A stretch of DNA of 37,677 nt from Vulcanimicrobiota bacterium (GTDB lineage: Bacteria; Vulcanimicrobiota; Vulcanimicrobiia; Vulcanimicrobiales; Vulcanimicrobiaceae): the NCBI GenBank assembly GCA_027364935.1, contig DAHXOK010000009.1:14657-52333 (forward strand). Reading direction: 5' to 3'. The translations under genes were made by a program, and so were the position numbers. A model generated the notes under the pieces. The model made no database searches, had not been told where the DNA came from, and saw nothing but the letters and a program-made list of their open reading frames with translations. This document shows positions 1 through 10,453 of this stretch, piece by piece. How positions within the stretch are numbered: position 1 is the first letter of the stretch; each line of letters begins with the position of its first letter.

Positions 1-117
1 CTCCGTCATGCCGAAGTTGCTCCAAGGATGCCAGGGCAAGATGAGGTCCGGCGCCGTGTAGGCGAGGGAGACCGCCGTCAGTGCCACAACGACGACCGTC
101 CGGAGCTGCGCGTTCAC
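1..117 (-). CDS. 5' end of a membrane/secreted protein running off the left edge (GTG start, VNAQLRTVVVVALTAVSLAYTAPDLILPWHPWSNFGMTE...)
   Basis: Open minus-strand frame to the window edge with a hydrophobic N-terminal segment; divergent from the multicopper oxidase. Product unknown. Confidence 0.35.
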   Translation of the reverse strand, partial: MNAQLRTVVVVALTAVSLAYTAPDLILPWHPWSNFGMTE

Positions 118-217
118 GCGGAGTCTTTTCGACGCGCGGACTCGCGCATCTTAGTCGCAGGCGAGGATGGACTTCGGGCAACGGCGCGGAAGCTCGAGCG
201 TACTGGAGGTGTCTTTA

Positions 218-2116
218 ATGAGGAGCCGGTTTCTTGTGTGGTTCGTACCCGTGCTCGTCCTCGCGTGGACTGGCGGCCCGGCGCTGCGGGCCCCTGCGGC
301 TACGCAATATGCGCGCAACGCCTGCGGCCCCTCTGTCGCATCTCACGACGTTCAAGAGCCCCCGGACGTCGAGATGTGGAACGCGCCGCTCAACGCAGCG
401 GGCGAGCACGAGCTGATCCTCGCGGTACATCGGGATGGCGATCGATTCTGCTTCCGCTATACGTGGGACGGCGTCGTACGGACCGTGGCGCCGACGATTC
501 GCGTTCGGCGCGGCGAGCATTTTGCCATCCGGATCGCGAACGACATCGTGGGCCCGAGCGCGGGTGAATCCGCGGCCTCGACGGCGTTGCCGCCGTGCAA
601 GCCGATGTCCATGCCGGCGGTGCCCATGCAGCACTGGGTCGGGTACCTCAACCATATCATCGACGACCGTTACGTCCACATGCATGCCGTCGACACGAAC
701 CTGCACCTGCACGGATTCGAGGGACCAGCCTCGATGGAGAACGTCTTCCTCTCGACGTTGAGCACGCCGATGCACGCCTGTGAGTACGACGTCACGGTCC
801 CGCGCACGCAGCCTCCCGGAACCTATATCTACCACACGCACTCGCACGGGTCTTCCGACGTGGAGGTCGCGGGGGGACTCGACGGCGCGTGGATCGTCGA
901 GCCGGACGCGCCGCAGCTTGCTCGCTCCGCCGAGCACGTGCTCGTTTTGCGCTATCGCGTTCCGTTCGTGCTCGACAATCCGTTTGCGCCGAACGAGGAC
1001 GCGTACGTGCGCGCGTCCGCGGCGCACGAGGGATCGCTCCGCCCGGCATCGCCGATCGCGTACGACCCATTCAATCCACCGCCGTGGCCCGTGACCTATC
1101 CGATGCGGGCGGGAGGCGTCGCAATGGATCCGACAGGTTGCAACGGTGTTGTGTCGGAGTCGCTGGTCAGCGTCGACGGCGCAGATGCCCCGGCATCCAT
1201 GACGGTTCCCGCCGGTCAAACGCAGCTTCTGCGGCTCGTGAACGGGACGTCCGATTCCCCCAAGCTCTTGGTACTACGCGATGCTGCGGGCAACGTGCAG
1301 GGCCTTCACGTCGTCGGACTCGACGGCGTGCCGGTTTCCGGCGACGTAGAGCACCCGCTTTCGGGCTACCTCGCCTTGAAGGAGCTCATGCTTTCGCCGA
1401 TGTCGCGCGCCGACATCGTGCTCACGATGCCGCCGGGCGCAACGTACACGCTCTCCGGCGAGCCCTACTGCGAGGGCAAAGACGCATTCTTCCAGATGCA
1501 TCACGACTTGCTCCGCATCCACGCCGCCGCCGCGACCTCCAGTGTAGCCGGCACGATCGATTCCGCGCAGCTCGACCCTTCGAACACACCGGCGGCGCGG
1601 CTCGTTGCATTTGCGCGCACGCATCCCTCGCTCATCCACCGTCGCGCCATCACGTTCACGGAGTACCTCTTCCCCAAGCGCGGACGCGTGCCGATGCACT
1701 ACGGATTCTATATCACCGATACCACGAATACGAACTTCCACGAGCATCCGTTCTGGCCGATCTACCGCGATGGAGCGACGGTCCCCTCGACGCCAGACAT
1801 TGTGGTGCAGCAGGGCGCGATCGAGGAATGGGATCTCGTCAACGCGACCATGGAGACGCACGCATTTCACATTCACCAGATGGCGTTCGTACAAGAGCAC
1901 AGCTATACGGGCGTGCCGGTAACGGTCGACACCGTATTCGTTCCGATTGGGAGCCTACTGCCGAATCGGGAGAACCCGAACTATCCGCTGGTCAAGCCCA
2001 GCATCACGAGAATACTGCTCGATTTCCGCCACGTGCCCAAGGGGGAGTTCGTGTTCCATTGCCATATGCTCTTTCACGAGGATCACGGCATGATGGGAAT
2101 CATCCGAGTCGAATAG
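218..2116 (+). CDS. Multicopper oxidase, secreted
   Basis: Start with RBS (ggaggtgtctttaATG); signal peptide; copper motifs NLHLHG, YHTHSHG, HAFHIHQ, HCHMLFHEDHGMM. Confidence 0.9.
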   Translation: MRSRFLVWFVPVLVLAWTGGPALRAPAATQYARNACGPSVASHDVQEPPDVEMWNAPLNAAGEHELILAVHRDGDRFCFRYTWDGVVRTVAPTIRVRRGEHFAIRIANDIVGPSAGESAASTALPPCKPMSMPAVPMQHWVGYLNHIIDDRYVHMHAVDTNLHLHGFEGPASMENVFLSTLSTPMHACEYDVTVPRTQPPGTYIYHTHSHGSSDVEVAGGLDGAWIVEPDAPQLARSAEHVLVLRYRVPFVLDNPFAPNEDAYVRASAAHEGSLRPASPIAYDPFNPPPWPVTYPMRAGGVAMDPTGCNGVVSESLVSVDGADAPASMTVPAGQTQLLRLVNGTSDSPKLLVLRDAAGNVQGLHVVGLDGVPVSGDVEHPLSGYLALKELMLSPMSRADIVLTMPPGATYTLSGEPYCEGKDAFFQMHHDLLRIHAAAATSSVAGTIDSAQLDPSNTPAARLVAFARTHPSLIHRRAITFTEYLFPKRGRVPMHYGFYITDTTNTNFHEHPFWPIYRDGATVPSTPDIVVQQGAIEEWDLVNATMETHAFHIHQMAFVQEHSYTGVPVTVDTVFVPIGSLLPNRENPNYPLVKPSITRILLDFRHVPKGEFVFHCHMLFHEDHGMMGIIRVE

Positions 2117-2128
2117 GCTGTCGCCTTA

Positions 2129-5100
2129 CTAGCTGCATCCCGACGTCGCGCCGCAAGAATCGCACTTCTCGCAGCTGCCGTTGCGTACCATCGTGAGCTG
2201 GCCGCATTCGGGGCAGGCGTTCCCGGTGTAGCCCTTCGCGCGGGCGGCGGTAACCTGCTCGGTGCGCGTCGCGGTGGCCACGCCGGTCGTGGCTGAAAGC
2301 GGCGAAGCGCGGTGCGGCACGGCATTGTGCGCGTCTTCGTGGGCTCGCGTCCAACCGAGGTGCAAGTGCTCGCTCACCGGGTGCAGACTCTCCGCGACTC
2401 CCGCCGGGCGCACGTGAACCTCTCCGACTTCCTCGGCAACGTACTCTTCGTCGGTACCGGGACCCATGGCGTCCATCTCCATCGACGGCTGCACGTGCGC
2501 GAGATCGTATCGGCCCAGATACGTGACCGCGAGCTCGCGGAAGATGTAGTCGAGAATGGAGGTCGCCATCTTGATGTGATCGTGACCCACGACCGGCCCA
2601 TTGGGCTCGAAGCGCGTGAACGTGAATGCTTCGACGAACTCTTCGAGCGGCACGCCGTGTTGTAATCCGAGCGAGATTGCAATCGCGAAGTTGTTCATCA
2701 ACGAGCGGAAGGCCGCGCCCTCCTTGTGCATGTCGATGAAGATCTCGCCGAGCTGGCCGCCCTCGTACTCGCCGGTGCGCAGGTAGACCTTGTGGCCGCC
2801 GACGATCGCCTTCTGCGTGTAACCGCTACGGCGCTCCGGGAGTCTGCGGCGGCGAGCGATGTACCGATAGACGATGCGTTCGGCGATCTGCAAAGGCTGT
2901 GCGTACGGCTGCTGCGCGAGCGAGGAGTTGTCGTCAACGTCGCTCTCGCTACCGAGATCGTAGCTCCCCGCGAGCGGTTGCGAGAGCTTCGAGCCGTCGC
3001 GGTAGAGGGCGACCGCCTTGACCATGCGCTCCCACGAGTAGCGGTACGCTTCTTTGACGTCGTCGATGGTCGACATCTGCGGAAGGTTGATCGTCTTCGA
3101 GATCGAGCCGCTGATCGACGGTTGCGCCGCCGAGAGCATATCCACATGTGCGAGCGGGCGAATGAAGCGTGTGCCGTACTTCCCGCACGGCGTCGCGCAG
3201 TCGAAGACGGGAAGGTGCTCGTCCTTGAGATAGGGCGCCCCCTCGAGCGTCATGCGGCCGCAGATGTGTCCCGAGGCCTCTTCGATTTGCTGGGGCGTAA
3301 AGCCGAGGCCGTCGCGCAGCAGCGAGAAGTTCCAGTCGGAAATCTGCTCCTCGGTGAGACCGAGCTTGGTCTTGCAGAACTCGTCGCCGAGCACGAAGCG
3401 ATTGAACGCAAAGGGAAGCTCGAACGCGGTCGGCAGTGCCGCTTCGACGCGGGAGAGAATCTCTTCGTCAAAACCTTTGGCGCGCAGCGTCGCGCGATTG
3501 ACGTGCGGCGCGCCTTCGAGAGTGCCCGTTCCCTTCGCATACGTCTCGATAGCGGCAATCTGTTCGTCTCCGTAGCCGAGGCGTCGCAGCGCGCACTCGA
3601 CCGACTCGTTGACGATCTTGAAGTACCCGCCGCCCGCGAGTTTCTTGAACTTCACGAGTGCGAAGTCCGGCTCGATGCCCGTCGTGTCGCACCCCATAAC
3701 TAACGCTATGGTACCCGTGGGTGCAATGACGGTGGTTTGCGCGTTGCGGAAGCCCGCGACCTCGCCGATCGCGAGTGCGTCGTCCCACAGCGAGCGCGCG
3801 AGCTCCCACGTTTTTTGCGTGAAGAGCGTCGGAGTTTGCGCTACGGGCGCGATCGTGAGCCCCTCGTACTCCTCCGTCTTCGCCCGATGCGCAAAGCGCC
3901 GATGGTTGCGCATGACGCGCAGCATGTCCTGGGCGTTCCTCGTGTAGCGTGGGAAGGCTCCAAGCTGCTGCGCCATCTCTGCAGAGCAGCGATATGCCGC
4001 GCCGGTCATGAGAGACGTTATTGCGGCGCACCAATCGAGCGCGTACAGCGAATCGTACGGCAGTCCCATACGCATGAGCAGCGTGCCGAGATTGGCGTAA
4101 CCGAGACCAAGCGTGCGGAAATCGTACGACTTCTGCGCGATGACGCGGCTTGGAAACTGCGCCATGAGCACGGAAACTTCCAACGTGAACGTCCAGATGC
4201 GGCATGCCTCCGCAAAACGCGCGGCGTCGAACTCACCGCGTTCGGTCTCGAACGTGACGAGGTTCAAGCTTGCTAAATTGCATGCTGTATCGTCGAGAAA
4301 TAGATATTCGGAACAGGGGTTACTGGCGTTGATGCGACCGTCGCTCGGGCACGTATGCCACTCGTTGATGGTCGTGTCGAACTGCACGCCGGGATCGGCG
4401 CATTGCCACGCAGCAGTACCGATCTGTTCCCACAACTCGGATGCCGGGACGGAGCGAGCCACGCCGCCGTCGGTTCTGCGAATCAACTCCCACGATCCCC
4501 CGGAATCGAGCGCCGCGAAGAACTCGTTCGGGATGCGAACGGAATTGTTGGAGTTCTGCCCGGAAACCGTGCCGTAGGCGTCGCCGTCCCAGTTGACGTC
4601 GTACGTGTCGATATCGAGCGCCGTGTAGCCTTGCTTTGCAAAGTCGAGCGCGTACTGCACGTTTGCGGAGGGAATGCCCGCGACGAGCGCATCGCGGAGC
4701 GCGGATTTCAGGCCGGCGTTCAGCGTCGGGTCGAGGCGCGCGTTCTCGGGCACCGTCTGATCGTGTGCGGCGCCCATGATGGCGTTGAGATGTTTCTCGA
4801 TCGTCAGCGATCCGGCGACGAGCGCGGAGACCTTTTGCTCCTCGCGCACCTTCCAGTTGATGAACTGCTCGATATCGGGATGGTCGAGATCGAGCACGAC
4901 CATCTTCGCCGCACGTCGCGTCGTGCCGCCGGACTTTATCGCTCCTGCCGCGCGATCGCCGACGCGCAAAAAGGACATGAGCCCGGAAGACGTTCCGCCG
5001 CCGGAGAGCTTCTCGCCGGAGCCGCGCAGCTTAGAGAAGTTCGAGCCAGTTCCGCTCCCGAATTTAAAGATGCGCGCCTCGCGCACCCAGAGATCCATGA

Positions 5101-6208
5101 TCCCGCCTTCGTTGACGAGATCGTCGTCGACGCTCTGAATGAAGCAGTTGTGTACGACGACGTTGTTCGTCAAAAACGTGTGGCTTACGGTTTCGATATC
5201 ATAGACGGGCACGGGTTGCGGGAGTTGATCGATCGCGACAATGTCGACGGCGTGAATCTCGAGCACGGCGGTGGCGAGGGACGACCCGGTGCCCGCGGAC
5301 GAGACCTGCGGCAACGGCGTGGGGTCGATGCCGTTGCGGGCGAAGAGCACGTCGCCGGCCTGCAGGTCGCCGAGCTGGCGCCAGCGCGCAGTCGTGCCTT
5401 GCTGTGAATAGACGCGGTGATCGGGCGTCGCTTCGATGTACGTGCCGTTGGCCAAATGCACGCGGAGCACGGGCTTGATCCCGGTACGCTTGGCGGCGAC
5501 GATGCGCGTCGTTCCGCGCGCGTCATAGACTTCGAGGCCGACGAGCCTGCGCTCGACGATGTGGCCGATCGGAACGGGACCGTCCGGCGTGGAGACCGGC
5601 GCCCAGTACGGGAGGCACGCGTGCGGTGCGGGGTGCTCGTAGGCGCTCGTGGAGCGAACGAGCTCTGCGTTCGCGGGATCGACGAAGAAGTGTCCTTGGG
5701 CCGGCCCCGAGATGCCGTACGCCCAGTGCAGGCCGGTGTTGAACCACTGCGGCGAGTTGGGCGCGCCGATCTGTCGGGCCAGCATGGCGCACATCTCGTC
5801 GTAGTAGGTGCGGGCATCGCTCTCCGAATCGAAGTACCGGTGCTTCCAAGCCCAGTAGGCCCAGCAGCCCGCGAGCCTATTGAAGACCTCGCGCGAGTCG
5901 AGCTCGCCGCCGAACTGCTCGCTGCGCGGCAGTTTTTCCAGCGCCTCGTCGTCGGCCGCCGATCGCTGCAGCCATTCGGGGACGCCCTCTTCCTGGACGC
6001 GCTTGAGTGCACGCGGGACGCCGGCTTTGCGACAATACTTTTGCGCGAGCACGTCGACCGCGACCTGACTCCACTCCGTCGGGACCATGACACCCTGCGC
6101 TTCGAAGATGACCGAGCCGTCCGGATTGACGATTCGCGACGTTCGCGGCTCGAAGATCAACCCAAAATAGGGGTCGTTCGGGGTAGAATAAGTGCGGCGA
6201 AACTTCAT
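2129..6208 (-). CDS. nrdJ: Vitamin B12-dependent (class II) ribonucleoside-diphosphate reductase, with an in-frame intein
   Basis: [33 protein letters not shown]-terminus; [78 protein letters not shown]-terminal CPECG...CEKCDSCG zinc-ribbon-like tail. The ORF track start at 6802 is too long; ATG at 6208 is the natural start. Confidence 0.95.
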   Translation of the reverse strand: MKFRRTYSTPNDPYFGLIFEPRTSRIVNPDGSVIFEAQGVMVPTEWSQVAVDVLAQKYCRKAGVPRALKRVQEEGVPEWLQRSAADDEALEKLPRSEQFGGELDSREVFNRLAGCWAYWAWKHRYFDSESDARTYYDEMCAMLARQIGAPNSPQWFNTGLHWAYGISGPAQGHFFVDPANAELVRSTSAYEHPAPHACLPYWAPVSTPDGPVPIGHIVERRLVGLEVYDARGTTRIVAAKRTGIKPVLRVHLANGTYIEATPDHRVYSQQGTTARWRQLGDLQAGDVLFARNGIDPTPLPQVSSAGTGSSLATAVLEIHAVDIVAIDQLPQPVPVYDIETVSHTFLTNNVVVHNCFIQSVDDDLVNEGGIMDLWVREARIFKFGSGTGSNFSKLRGSGEKLSGGGTSSGLMSFLRVGDRAAGAIKSGGTTRRAAKMVVLDLDHPDIEQFINWKVREEQKVSALVAGSLTIEKHLNAIMGAAHDQTVPENARLDPTLNAGLKSALRDALVAGIPSANVQYALDFAKQGYTALDIDTYDVNWDGDAYGTVSGQNSNNSVRIPNEFFAALDSGGSWELIRRTDGGVARSVPASELWEQIGTAAWQCADPGVQFDTTINEWHTCPSDGRINASNPCSEYLFLDDTACNLASLNLVTFETERGEFDAARFAEACRIWTFTLEVSVLMAQFPSRVIAQKSYDFRTLGLGYANLGTLLMRMGLPYDSLYALDWCAAITSLMTGAAYRCSAEMAQQLGAFPRYTRNAQDMLRVMRNHRRFAHRAKTEEYEGLTIAPVAQTPTLFTQKTWELARSLWDDALAIGEVAGFRNAQTTVIAPTGTIALVMGCDTTGIEPDFALVKFKKLAGGGYFKIVNESVECALRRLGYGDEQIAAIETYAKGTGTLEGAPHVNRATLRAKGFDEEILSRVEAALPTAFELPFAFNRFVLGDEFCKTKLGLTEEQISDWNFSLLRDGLGFTPQQIEEASGHICGRMTLEGAPYLKDEHLPVFDCATPCGKYGTRFIRPLAHVDMLSAAQPSISGSISKTINLPQMSTIDDVKEAYRYSWERMVKAVALYRDGSKLSQPLAGSYDLGSESDVDDNSSLAQQPYAQPLQIAERIVYRYIARRRRLPERRSGYTQKAIVGGHKVYLRTGEYEGGQLGEIFIDMHKEGAAFRSLMNNFAIAISLGLQHGVPLEEFVEAFTFTRFEPNGPVVGHDHIKMATSILDYIFRELAVTYLGRYDLAHVQPSMEMDAMGPGTDEEYVAEEVGEVHVRPAGVAESLHPVSEHLHLGWTRAHEDAHNAVPHRASPLSATTGVATATRTEQVTAARAKGYTGNACPECGQLTMVRNGSCEKCDSCGATSGCS
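5147..5617 (-). other. Mini-intein (about 157 aa) inserted in NrdJ between HPAPHA and CFIQSV; no homing endonuclease domain
   Basis: Begins at Cys ([20 protein letters not shown]), block-B-like [14 protein letters not shown], block-F/G-like [22 protein letters not shown] followed by +1 Cys; removing it restores the continuous extein [13 protein letters not shown]. Confidence 0.93.
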
Positions 6209-6223
6209 GCGCAGTAGCTCCTC

Positions 6224-6271
6224 GGGGCATCTATTGTGGCATATTTTCGCTAGAACCACAAGATATTGTGG
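6224..6271 (-). promoter_or_regulatory. Tandem NrdR-box-like operator upstream of nrdJ
   Basis: Palindrome CCACAAGATATTGTGG at 6256-6271 and a second degenerate copy GGGGCATCTATTGTGG at 6224-6239, start-to-start 32 bp, 15 bp upstream of the nrdJ ATG. Confidence 0.7.
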
Positions 6272-6379
6272 TGGCCCAGTGGAATCCTTGTGAGCCGGCT
6301 GTTGATGGCTGGGGATAGCGTTATTTAGCCTGTGGAGAGAACCGAGGATACCGAGGATAGCCGGTGCAAGAGCCGCCGG

Positions 6380-6859
6380 ATGCTCGGCCCGGACCGCTTT
6401 GCCCCGCGCCTTTCCGGGCTGCCGCTGGCGGAGCTCGAGGCCTCCGGGATTCGAGGGCTCATCCTCGACCTCGACAACACGTTGGTTTGCTGGGGCGAAA
6501 GCGAGATTGCGGAGGAGCATCTCGCGTGGGTGCGCAGCGCCCAGGAGCGCGGGTTTCGGCTCGTGATGCTTTCGAACAACTTCTCCGATCGCGTCACCGA
6601 GATCGCGCAGCGTATGGGCATTCCGTTCGTGGCGAATGCCTGCAAGCCGCTGCCGCTCGGGTTTCTGCGAGCGCTGCGCACGCTGCAACTTCCACGACGT
6701 CACGTTGCCGTCGTCGGCGATCAACTCTTCACCGACGTGCTCGGCGGAAAACTGTGCGGGCTCTATACGATTCTGACGGAACCGCTCGAAGCGAACGACC
6801 ATCCGATTACCAACGTCTTCCGGTTCTTCGAGCGTCTGATGTTACCGCAGCGGCGATGA
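6380..6859 (+). CDS. YqeG-family HAD IIIA-type phosphatase
   Basis: [12 protein letters not shown] motif, [48 protein letters not shown]. Confidence 0.85.
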   Translation: MLGPDRFAPRLSGLPLAELEASGIRGLILDLDNTLVCWGESEIAEEHLAWVRSAQERGFRLVMLSNNFSDRVTEIAQRMGIPFVANACKPLPLGFLRALRTLQLPRRHVAVVGDQLFTDVLGGKLCGLYTILTEPLEANDHPITNVFRFFERLMLPQRR

Positions 6860-7569
6860 AGCTTGCCGTCATCGGCGATCCCGTCGCGCACAGCCGGAGC
6901 CCCGAGATCCATCGCCGGCTCTTGCGAGAAGCGGGAATTGACGGCTCGTACGAAGCGATCCGCGTGCGCGCCGGCGGGACCGAAAGCGCTCTGCAGCGGC
7001 TAGCGGACGAGGGTTATACGGGCTGTAACGTGACGTCGCCGCTGAAAGAAGAAGCGGCGGCGGCGTGTGACGAGCTTTCGCCGTTATCCCAGCGCATCGG
7101 AGCGGTCAACACGATCGCGTTCGGCCGCGGAGCGTTTGGAACGACGACCGACGGCATCGGCGCTACGGCGGCGCTGCGGGCGCGTCTGGGCCCGCTCTCG
7201 GGGCGGGAGATCCTCGTGCTCGGCACCGGGCCGACGGCAAGGGCGGCGATCGCGCAGCTCAGCGACGACATCGTGCGGCTGTGGCTGTGGGGACGCGACG
7301 GAGCGAAGGTGGAGGCGTTGTGCGCACAGTTCGGATGTCTCGCCTACGCGCAAGGCGCCGACTTTGAAGGCGCGGTCTTCTCCGCGCTCGCTCCCTATGC
7401 GCGGCTCCCGGCGGAAATTGCAGCGACCCTGGCTCGCTCGCCGCTCGTAGTGGACGCAAACTACGGAGAACGGGCTACGCTCGGCGCGCAGCTCGGGCGC
7501 GACGTCGTCGACGGTTCGGAGATGCTGGAAGCACAAGCGCGCGCCTCGTTCGGCATTTGGCTCGGCTAG
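6856..7569 (+). CDS. aroE: Shikimate dehydrogenase
   Basis: [61 protein letters not shown] overlap with the preceding gene. Confidence 0.9.
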   Translation: MKLAVIGDPVAHSRSPEIHRRLLREAGIDGSYEAIRVRAGGTESALQRLADEGYTGCNVTSPLKEEAAAACDELSPLSQRIGAVNTIAFGRGAFGTTTDGIGATAALRARLGPLSGREILVLGTGPTARAAIAQLSDDIVRLWLWGRDGAKVEALCAQFGCLAYAQGADFEGAVFSALAPYARLPAEIAATLARSPLVVDANYGERATLGAQLGRDVVDGSEMLEAQARASFGIWLG

Positions 7570-7672
7570 CCGACGGCTGTGGACTTCGCGGGAGCGGCTG
7601 CGCTCGTGCGCGACTGCGCGCCCCCGCTTCGCGGGTCCCCGGAAATCTCGGGAGTTCGAGAGCGTGCACGAC

Positions 7673-7763
7673 TGGCGGAGAGGGGGAGATTCGAACTCCC
7701 GAGAGGCTTATCACCTCTGCTCGCTTTCCAAGCGAGTGCATTCAACCGCTCTGCCACCTCTCC
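7673..7763 (-). tRNA. tRNA-Ser(GGA), encoded CCA
   Basis: Minus-strand GGAGAGG acceptor, cloverleaf with long variable arm, loop CTTGGAA with anticodon GGA, TTCGAAT T-loop, CCTCTCC-G-CCA 3' end. Confidence 0.93.
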
Positions 7764-8546
7764 CTAGCCCTTGAACACGAGGCCGCCTCGATGGTAGCGC
7801 TCGAAGAGTTCCTCGAACTCATCCGGCGGCAACGGCCGCCCGAAGAGATAACCCTGCGCGAGCTCGCACTCGCATTCGCGCAAGAACTCAGCTTGGGCCT
7901 CCGTCTCGACGCCTTCGGCTTGAACTTTGAGTCCCAGAGCATGCGCCATCGCGATAATCGCCGAGACGATCGCGAGATCGTTGCCGTAGTTCGGGATGTC
8001 GCGTACGAATGATTTGTCGATCTTGAGCTTGTCGATGGGGAAGCGCTTGAGATGCGAGAGCGACGAGTAGCCGGTACCGAAATCGTCCAGGGCGAGGCTG
8101 ATGCCCAAGTTCTTGAGCTGGCGCATGATCCCGATCGAGTCGTCGGCGTTCGTCATCGCGACCGTTTCGGTGATCTCGAACTCGAGGCAGTCCGGCCGGT
8201 ACTGAACGTTGGCCAGCATGCTTTCGATAGAGCGGACGAGGTTGTAGTGCACGAACTGACGCGCCGAGAGATTCACTTCGAGAAGGATCGGAACGTCGAA
8301 TCTCTTCTGCCACGCGAACGCCTGCTGCGTTGCGGTGCGCAGCACCCATTCGCCGAGCTGGACGATGAACCCGGAAGCCTCTGCCTGTGGAATGAAGGTG
8401 TCCGGCGGCGTGAAGGTGTTGTCCGGCTGCGGCCATCGGCACAAGGCTTCGCACCCGATGATCTCACCGGTCTGTAGATCGACCACCGGTTGGTAGAAGA
8501 GCACGAACTCGTTGTTCACCAGCGCGTTTGCGAACCGGCGATGCAT
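7764..8546 (-). CDS. Stand-alone EAL-domain protein (c-di-GMP phosphodiesterase)
   Basis: FYQPVVDLQTGEIIGCEALCRW, EVNLSARQF, EITETV, DDFGTGYSSL, KIDKSFV, AEGVETEAQ; no GGDEF or sensor domain. Confidence 0.88.
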   Translation of the reverse strand: MHRRFANALVNNEFVLFYQPVVDLQTGEIIGCEALCRWPQPDNTFTPPDTFIPQAEASGFIVQLGEWVLRTATQQAFAWQKRFDVPILLEVNLSARQFVHYNLVRSIESMLANVQYRPDCLEFEITETVAMTNADDSIGIMRQLKNLGISLALDDFGTGYSSLSHLKRFPIDKLKIDKSFVRDIPNYGNDLAIVSAIIAMAHALGLKVQAEGVETEAQAEFLRECECELAQGYLFGRPLPPDEFEELFERYHRGGLVFKG

Positions 8547-8579
8547 CGGTTGGCGATAGCTCAGGGTAAGCGAACCTCT

Positions 8580-9425
8580 CTACACGCCGGCCGGATGCCA
8601 GATGGTCTTGATCTCGGAGAAGGCTTCGATCTCGTCGAGACTCTGCGCCTCGTCCGAAAACCATTCGTCTCGCGTTCGCGCGGGGCGTGGCCGCGCGCGC
8701 TTGACATTCTCGGCGGCATCGGCCTCGAGCTGCGCGGCGAGCGTGCTCTCGGAGCCGTCGTACGCGATCGCGTTGACGTCCATGTGCTTGGCAAGCACCG
8801 GTCCGACCTCGGCGCGCGATCCGGTGAGAAGGTTGACGACGCCGGCGGGAAGGTCGCTCGTGGCTACAGACTCTGCGAAAACGACGGCGGTGCGCGGATC
8901 GTGCTCCGAGGCGACGACGACGAGCGCGTTTCCGGCTGCCAGGGGCGGTAAGATCACCGACACGAGGCCGAGCAGGACGGGCTTGTCCGGCGCGAGCACC
9001 GCAACGACTCCGGTGGGCTCCGGTGTCGAAAAGTTGAAGTGCGGTCCGCCCACAGGGTTACGCGTCGAGAGCAAAGCGGCGTACTTGTCGCACCAGCCGG
9101 CGTACCAAATCGTGCGATCGATTGCGGCGGTCACTTCCTGCGCCGCCGCGGCCGGTTCGCATGGCGTACCCTCGCGAACGCGCTCCGTGAGCTCGGTTCG
9201 GCGCGCCTCCATCATCTCGGCGAGACGGTAGAGGACGAGGCCGCGCGTCCCCGGCGCCGTTTTCCACCATGCGCGCTGTCCGGCACGTGCGGCGACGACG
9301 GCGTCTCGCGCATCTTTGCGCGATGCACGAGCGATGTTGGCTGCGAACGCGTCGCCTTCACTCAGGAGATCGCTGCGCCCCGATTCCGAGCGCACGAACG
9401 CGCCGTTGATGAAGAGCTTGTACAT
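8580..9425 (-). CDS. Truncated aldehyde dehydrogenase family protein (no catalytic Cys region)
   Basis: MYKLFINGAFVRSESGR, TIWYAGWCDKYAALLSTRNPVGGPHFNFSTPEPTGVVAVLAPDKP, LPAGVVNLLTG; ends ...EIKTIWHPAGV without the C-terminal catalytic half. Confidence 0.75.
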   Translation of the reverse strand: MYKLFINGAFVRSESGRSDLLSEGDAFAANIARASRKDARDAVVAARAGQRAWWKTAPGTRGLVLYRLAEMMEARRTELTERVREGTPCEPAAAAQEVTAAIDRTIWYAGWCDKYAALLSTRNPVGGPHFNFSTPEPTGVVAVLAPDKPVLLGLVSVILPPLAAGNALVVVASEHDPRTAVVFAESVATSDLPAGVVNLLTGSRAEVGPVLAKHMDVNAIAYDGSESTLAAQLEADAAENVKRARPRPARTRDEWFSDEAQSLDEIEAFSEIKTIWHPAGV

Positions 9426-9657
9426 CTTGCGGACGGGGAGGCGTGCGGCGCCATTTTTTGACACGAGAGCGAGCTACGACACCGGGCGGCAGGAGCCCTC
9501 GGAGAGCCCCGTGCGCTCGTTTGATCCGGGCTCGCTATGGAACTGTGCAGAGCGACGGCCTTCACAAGGGACGCTAGACTCTACGTAATTCGGGACCTTT
9601 TTCCCCATTTGCGACGAGGCCGAGGAAGAGCGAGCGCACTTCGGCTAGACTGGTCGC

Positions 9658-10449
9658 ATGTTCGGATACGCGGCAACGCGGCGGCTGGACGTCGAACTCG
9701 GTCTCGCGCTCTGGCTCGCGTACGTTTCGGCCGTGCGTTCCGCTTCAATGGAGCTCGAGCGGGAGGGTACGAACCTCCGCTTGGGCGTCGGGATCGCGCT
9801 CCTAGCGGCGATGGAATCCATGCATGCGCTGCCGGTCGTTGGCGCTGGAAGCGCGCGCGTGCTGCTCGGCACGCTATTCTTTTCGGCCTATGCCGGTTGG
9901 ACGAGTATGCCGGCAGTTCACCGCGTCTACGCGAACGTGGCGGCAGCGCTCACCGTGCCGGGCGGGGACGCGTATAGCGTCGTCACGGTTCGCTCCGACG
10001 GTATGGTGCCGGCCATTGCGGTGGGGGCTCTTGCGGTGGTCGATTTCTCTGCGTACGTGCATCGCCTGCCGCGCGTCGGGGACGTCGTAGCCGTGGCAGT
10101 ACGCCCGAACCGCGTCTATCTGAAGCGTCTGGTCGCGCTGCCCGGCGACCGCTTCGAAGTCGACGGCACCGGCGTTCTCACGAACGGACATAGGCCCCAA
10201 GGCTGGAGGAACCGTGCCTTCCCAGACTATACGCTCGCGGTCGCCGACGACACCATCGAGGTGAACGGCGTTCCGCTCGATCGGAGCATCGCCGAGGTAC
10301 CTCTGCCGGCGGCGTGGAGCGATCCGACGCGTCTTCCCTACAACTGCTACTTCGCGCTCGGCGACAACCTAAACGACTCCGCAGACTCCCACGTCTTCGG
10401 ATGCGTTCCGCGCTCCGCCATCATCGGCGAAGTCTTGCGCGTGTTCTAG
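9658..10449 (+). CDS. Signal peptidase I (S26 family) with N-terminal membrane region
   Basis: VRSDGMVPAIAVG (Ser motif), VYLKRLVALPGD (Lys motif), YFALGDNLNDSADSHVFGCV. Confidence 0.85.
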   Translation: MFGYAATRRLDVELGLALWLAYVSAVRSASMELEREGTNLRLGVGIALLAAMESMHALPVVGAGSARVLLGTLFFSAYAGWTSMPAVHRVYANVAAALTVPGGDAYSVVTVRSDGMVPAIAVGALAVVDFSAYVHRLPRVGDVVAVAVRPNRVYLKRLVALPGDRFEVDGTGVLTNGHRPQGWRNRAFPDYTLAVADDTIEVNGVPLDRSIAEVPLPAAWSDPTRLPYNCYFALGDNLNDSADSHVFGCVPRSAIIGEVLRVF

Positions 10450-10453
10450 CGGC

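Noticed and set aside
215-1219. Long antisense ORFs (215-1219 minus, 2726-3703 plus, 4355-5407 plus, 12364-13506 plus, 15926-17011 plus, 23179-24681 minus, etc.)
   Set aside because: Arg/His/Val-rich shadow frames of high-GC genes; the opposite strand has a recognised family in every case.
5147-5617. Insertion as a sequencing artefact or an extra NrdJ domain
   Set aside because: It keeps the frame, carries intein block motifs at both ends, and its removal restores the conserved extein.
2129-6802. Full 1557-aa ORF as the nrdJ coding region
   Set aside because: The first ~198 residues lie upstream of the natural [16 protein letters not shown] start, overlap the NrdR boxes and run antisense through the YqeG gene; start placed at 6208.
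7570-7672. CCCGCTTCGCGGG hairpin as a novel element
   Set aside because: Short stable hairpin between convergent aroE and tRNA-Ser, most simply a terminator-type structure.
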